From positions 1 through 8,166 of the forward strand of contig JAOAGA010000070.1 of the NCBI GenBank assembly GCA_026415985.1: a stretch of 8,166 bases of DNA. The letters are read 5' to 3'. This document shows, in pieces, positions 6,881 through 8,166 of the stretch (the first letter of the stretch is position 1; the number at the start of each line of letters is the position of its first letter). The position numbers and the translations under genes are program-made. Origin of the DNA: Pseudomonadota bacterium (lineage in GTDB: Bacteria > CALINM01). The notes below the pieces were generated by a model. It ran no database searches. It saw only the letters and a list, made by a program, of their open reading frames with translations, and was not told where the DNA came from.

Positions 6881-7651
6881 CTATAAAAACCTTTCATCTT
6901 GAGGCTTCCAGCCAATATCTCTTGAGTTTAAAGGTTCCCATTCTCTCTCTTCAACATATCTTCTCTTTAACTCTTCGTCACTTAACTCAGTGAGTTCTTT
7001 CATAAACTTATCGTATTTTCCTGAATTAATTTCCTGAACCCTTGCTTTTAGATGATTAGCCCTTTTATATATTTTTGCTCCTGTAAGTCTCCTTGCAAAC
7101 ATCGCCACATTATAATGGGTAATCTGTGCAGGACAGCGAGATGTACAAAGACCACACATGATACAATCAAGAGAAAGTTTTGCACACCTTTCAATATCCC
7201 CTCTTATGGCACAGTTAATGTAATCCATAACCTTAATATCCATAGGACATGCTCTTGTGCAGGTGTTACAGCCAACACATTTCAAAATCTCAGGATAGTT
7301 TGCAATCATAGTTTCTGCGGTAGGTTCAGAATTCTCTACATCATGGTATTTTCTTTTATAAGGATAAAATGGTATCTGAGCAAGAACCATATCTTCTTTT
7401 ACTACTGTCTGACAGGCAAGACCGAAATACAACTTATGGTCGCCCATTATTCTGTAAACGGTAGCACAGGCACCACATATGCCGCCTCTGCATCCACAGC
7501 CTCTAATCCACTGATAGCCTGCATACTCAAAGGCTTTCTGAATAGTTAGTGTCTCTGGAACCATATACCTTTTACCCATTATATAAACGGGTATCATCTT
7601 TGTATTTTCCGGTATAACCGGCTTATCTCCCGTAAGCAAAATTCCCTTCAT
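6881..7651 (-). CDS. frdB: Fumarate reductase/succinate dehydrogenase-like iron-sulfur subunit, 2Fe-2S plus two 4Fe-4S
   Basis: 256 residues, close to the usual FrdB/SdhB length. The N-terminal half is a ferredoxin-like fold with a [2Fe-2S] set Cys54, Cys59, Cys62 and Cys80 (GCRGGICGAC), plus an additional Cys52. The C-terminal half has two full four-Cys motifs, CVGCNTCTRACP (125-136) and CIMCGLCTSRCP (163-174), so two [4Fe-4S] clusters are predicted rather than the [4Fe-4S] plus [3Fe-4S] pair of canonical SdhB/FrdB. A charged tail (about 190-256) follows. No HdrB-like CCG domain is fused, unlike TfrB of methanogens. GGAGG precedes the start by 9 bases; Met19 is a weaker alternative. It sits 81 bases upstream of the flavoprotein gene and should pass electrons between the flavin and an upstream partner, perhaps the Fe-S protein encoded before it. 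Subunit identity is firm; the redox partner is inferred. Confidence 0.88.
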   Translation of the reverse strand: MKGILLTGDKPVIPENTKMIPVYIMGKRYMVPETLTIQKAFEYAGYQWIRGCGCRGGICGACATVYRIMGDHKLYFGLACQTVVKEDMVLAQIPFYPYKRKYHDVENSEPTAETMIANYPEILKCVGCNTCTRACPMDIKVMDYINCAIRGDIERCAKLSLDCIMCGLCTSRCPAQITHYNVAMFARRLTGAKIYKRANHLKARVQEINSGKYDKFMKELTELSDEELKRRYVEEREWEPLNSRDIGWKPQDERFL

Positions 7652-7687
7652 TTCCGATAACCTCCATATATTTTATAAAAATTAAAT

Positions 7688-7754
7688 AAGTAAGAGATTG
7701 GTTTGCCAGCCAATAAGTGGTATATTAAACTAAACTTGCCTTCATCTCTTACTT
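7688..7754 (-). repeat. Perfect 11-base inverted repeat between the two Fe-S genes
   Basis: AAGTAAGAGAT (7688-7698) is the exact reverse complement of ATCTCTTACTT (7744-7754), with 45 bases between. A second small hairpin, ATTGG/CCAAT (7697-7701 with 7710-7714), overlaps the left arm by two bases. In minus-strand RNA the element starts about 30 bases after the upstream gene's stop and is followed by AUUUAAUUUUUAU, then the ribosome-binding site of the next gene. It could be a leaky terminator, an RNA stability or processing stem, or a paired regulator site. The long loop argues against a plain intrinsic terminator. Confidence 0.6.
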
Positions 7755-7783
7755 TTTTACTGTTTAGCATTTTCTATTATAAA

Positions 7784-8166
7784 TTATATTTTATCCAGTT
7801 CCTTCTCTCTGAACGTTGCAACGGGCAATTCTTCCTCGAAGCTTCTTCCAGCTTCATAATCAAATATTTTCTGTGTTTCCTCGCCTATAAATGCAAAAAT
7901 CCTTGTGAGTTTTATCTTTGAAGGACAAGAGCTTTCACACATACCGCAGGAGACACAAGAAGTGCTCATATGATTTAGTCTTGTCAGATGAAAGATTAAG
8001 GTATCTGAAGGCAATCTAACCTCCCCTTTTCTCTCGAGCCAGATGTTATAACTATCTGAAGGATTATCAAACACAGGTGACCTGAAGACACATTCTTTAC
8101 AATAATCCATTGGGCAGTTGACCATACAGTTATGACATCTGATACACCCGTCAAGTTCCCTTATAA
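7784..8166 (-). CDS. FdhB/FrhB-like ferredoxin-type iron-sulfur protein (C-terminal part, 5' end outside window)
   Basis: The frame is open to the right edge and ends in TAA at 7786-7784, showing 126 residues. A start at the Met encoded at 8125-8123 would cut through a cluster motif, because the frame continues upstream with CIRCHNCMVNCP (visible 7-18); the gene therefore begins beyond the window. That motif gives one [4Fe-4S] cluster and is closely followed by YCKEC (Cys22, Cys25). A second motif, CVSCGMCESSCP (70-81), gives another. The spacing, the intervening FHLTRLNHMSTSC segment and the tail with FDYEAGR recall the C-terminal half of the FdhB/FrhB-type subunits of formate dehydrogenases and F420 hydrogenases, and HdrC/RnfC-like modules. 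Lying upstream on the same strand as the FrdB-like gene, with a 132-base gap, it is a candidate electron-transfer partner of the flavoprotein. The family call is by pattern only. Confidence 0.75.
   Translation of the reverse strand, partial: IRELDGCIRCHNCMVNCPMDYCKECVFRSPVFDNPSDSYNIWLERKGEVRLPSDTLIFHLTRLNHMSTSCVSCGMCESSCPSKIKLTRIFAFIGEETQKIFDYEAGRSFEEELPVATFREKELDKI

Noticed and set aside
7052-7549. A 165-codon plus-strand open frame
   Set aside because: It is antisense to the Fe-S subunit gene, Cys/His-rich only because it mirrors that gene's codons, and has no recognisable domain or ribosome-binding site.

Overview
The window is AT-rich bacterial DNA carrying parts of an anaerobic respiratory toolkit. 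It contains a membrane-bound uptake [NiFe] hydrogenase operon and a fumarate reductase/succinate dehydrogenase-like operon, with the 3' end of a hybrid two-component sensor at the left edge. Almost everything is on the minus strand; only the sensor gene is on the plus strand. Base composition, the group 1 hydrogenase with a short cytochrome b and Tat-exported small subunit, and the flavoprotein type fit an anaerobic, H2-using bacterium. Deferribacterota or a similar thermophilic/anaerobic lineage is my guess. That placement is inference, and nothing in the window fixes it.

Layout, left to right. (1) 1-734 (+): C-terminal 243 residues of a histidine kinase with an attached receiver domain; the N-terminal sensor is outside the window. 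It converges on, and overlaps by 14 bases, the last hydrogenase gene. (2) 4839 down to 721 (-): a compact operon in the order small subunit, large subunit, b-type cytochrome, maturation protease. Small and large subunit genes are 10 bases apart, cytochrome and protease genes overlap by 4 bases, and 135 bases separate the large subunit from the cytochrome gene. (3) 4840-5128: an AT-rich regulatory gap with a strong intrinsic terminator for the upstream operon and a plausible hydrogenase promoter. (4) 8166 down to 5129 (-): an Fe-S protein cut by the window edge, then a 2Fe-2S/2x4Fe-4S subunit, then the flavoprotein.

Working model. The hydrogenase oxidises H2 on the outer face of the cytoplasmic membrane and passes electrons through its Fe-S chain to cytochrome b and the quinone pool. 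The flavoprotein operon encodes what looks like a soluble cytoplasmic enzyme. It has no Tat signal and no membrane anchor in view, and its partners are FdhB/FrhB-like and FrdB-like ferredoxin proteins, so the electron partner may not be quinone. The flavoprotein keeps the substrate-binding and proton-transfer residues of fumarate reductases. It has Asn where the FAD-linking His normally sits, carries a roughly 95-residue N-terminal extension and lacks the usual C-terminal domain.

Most worth checking: the hydrogenase large subunit has only four residues after its final metal-binding His, although a maturation protease gene is present in the operon; the flavoprotein lacks the covalent-FAD His; and a perfect 11-base inverted repeat lies between the two Fe-S genes.
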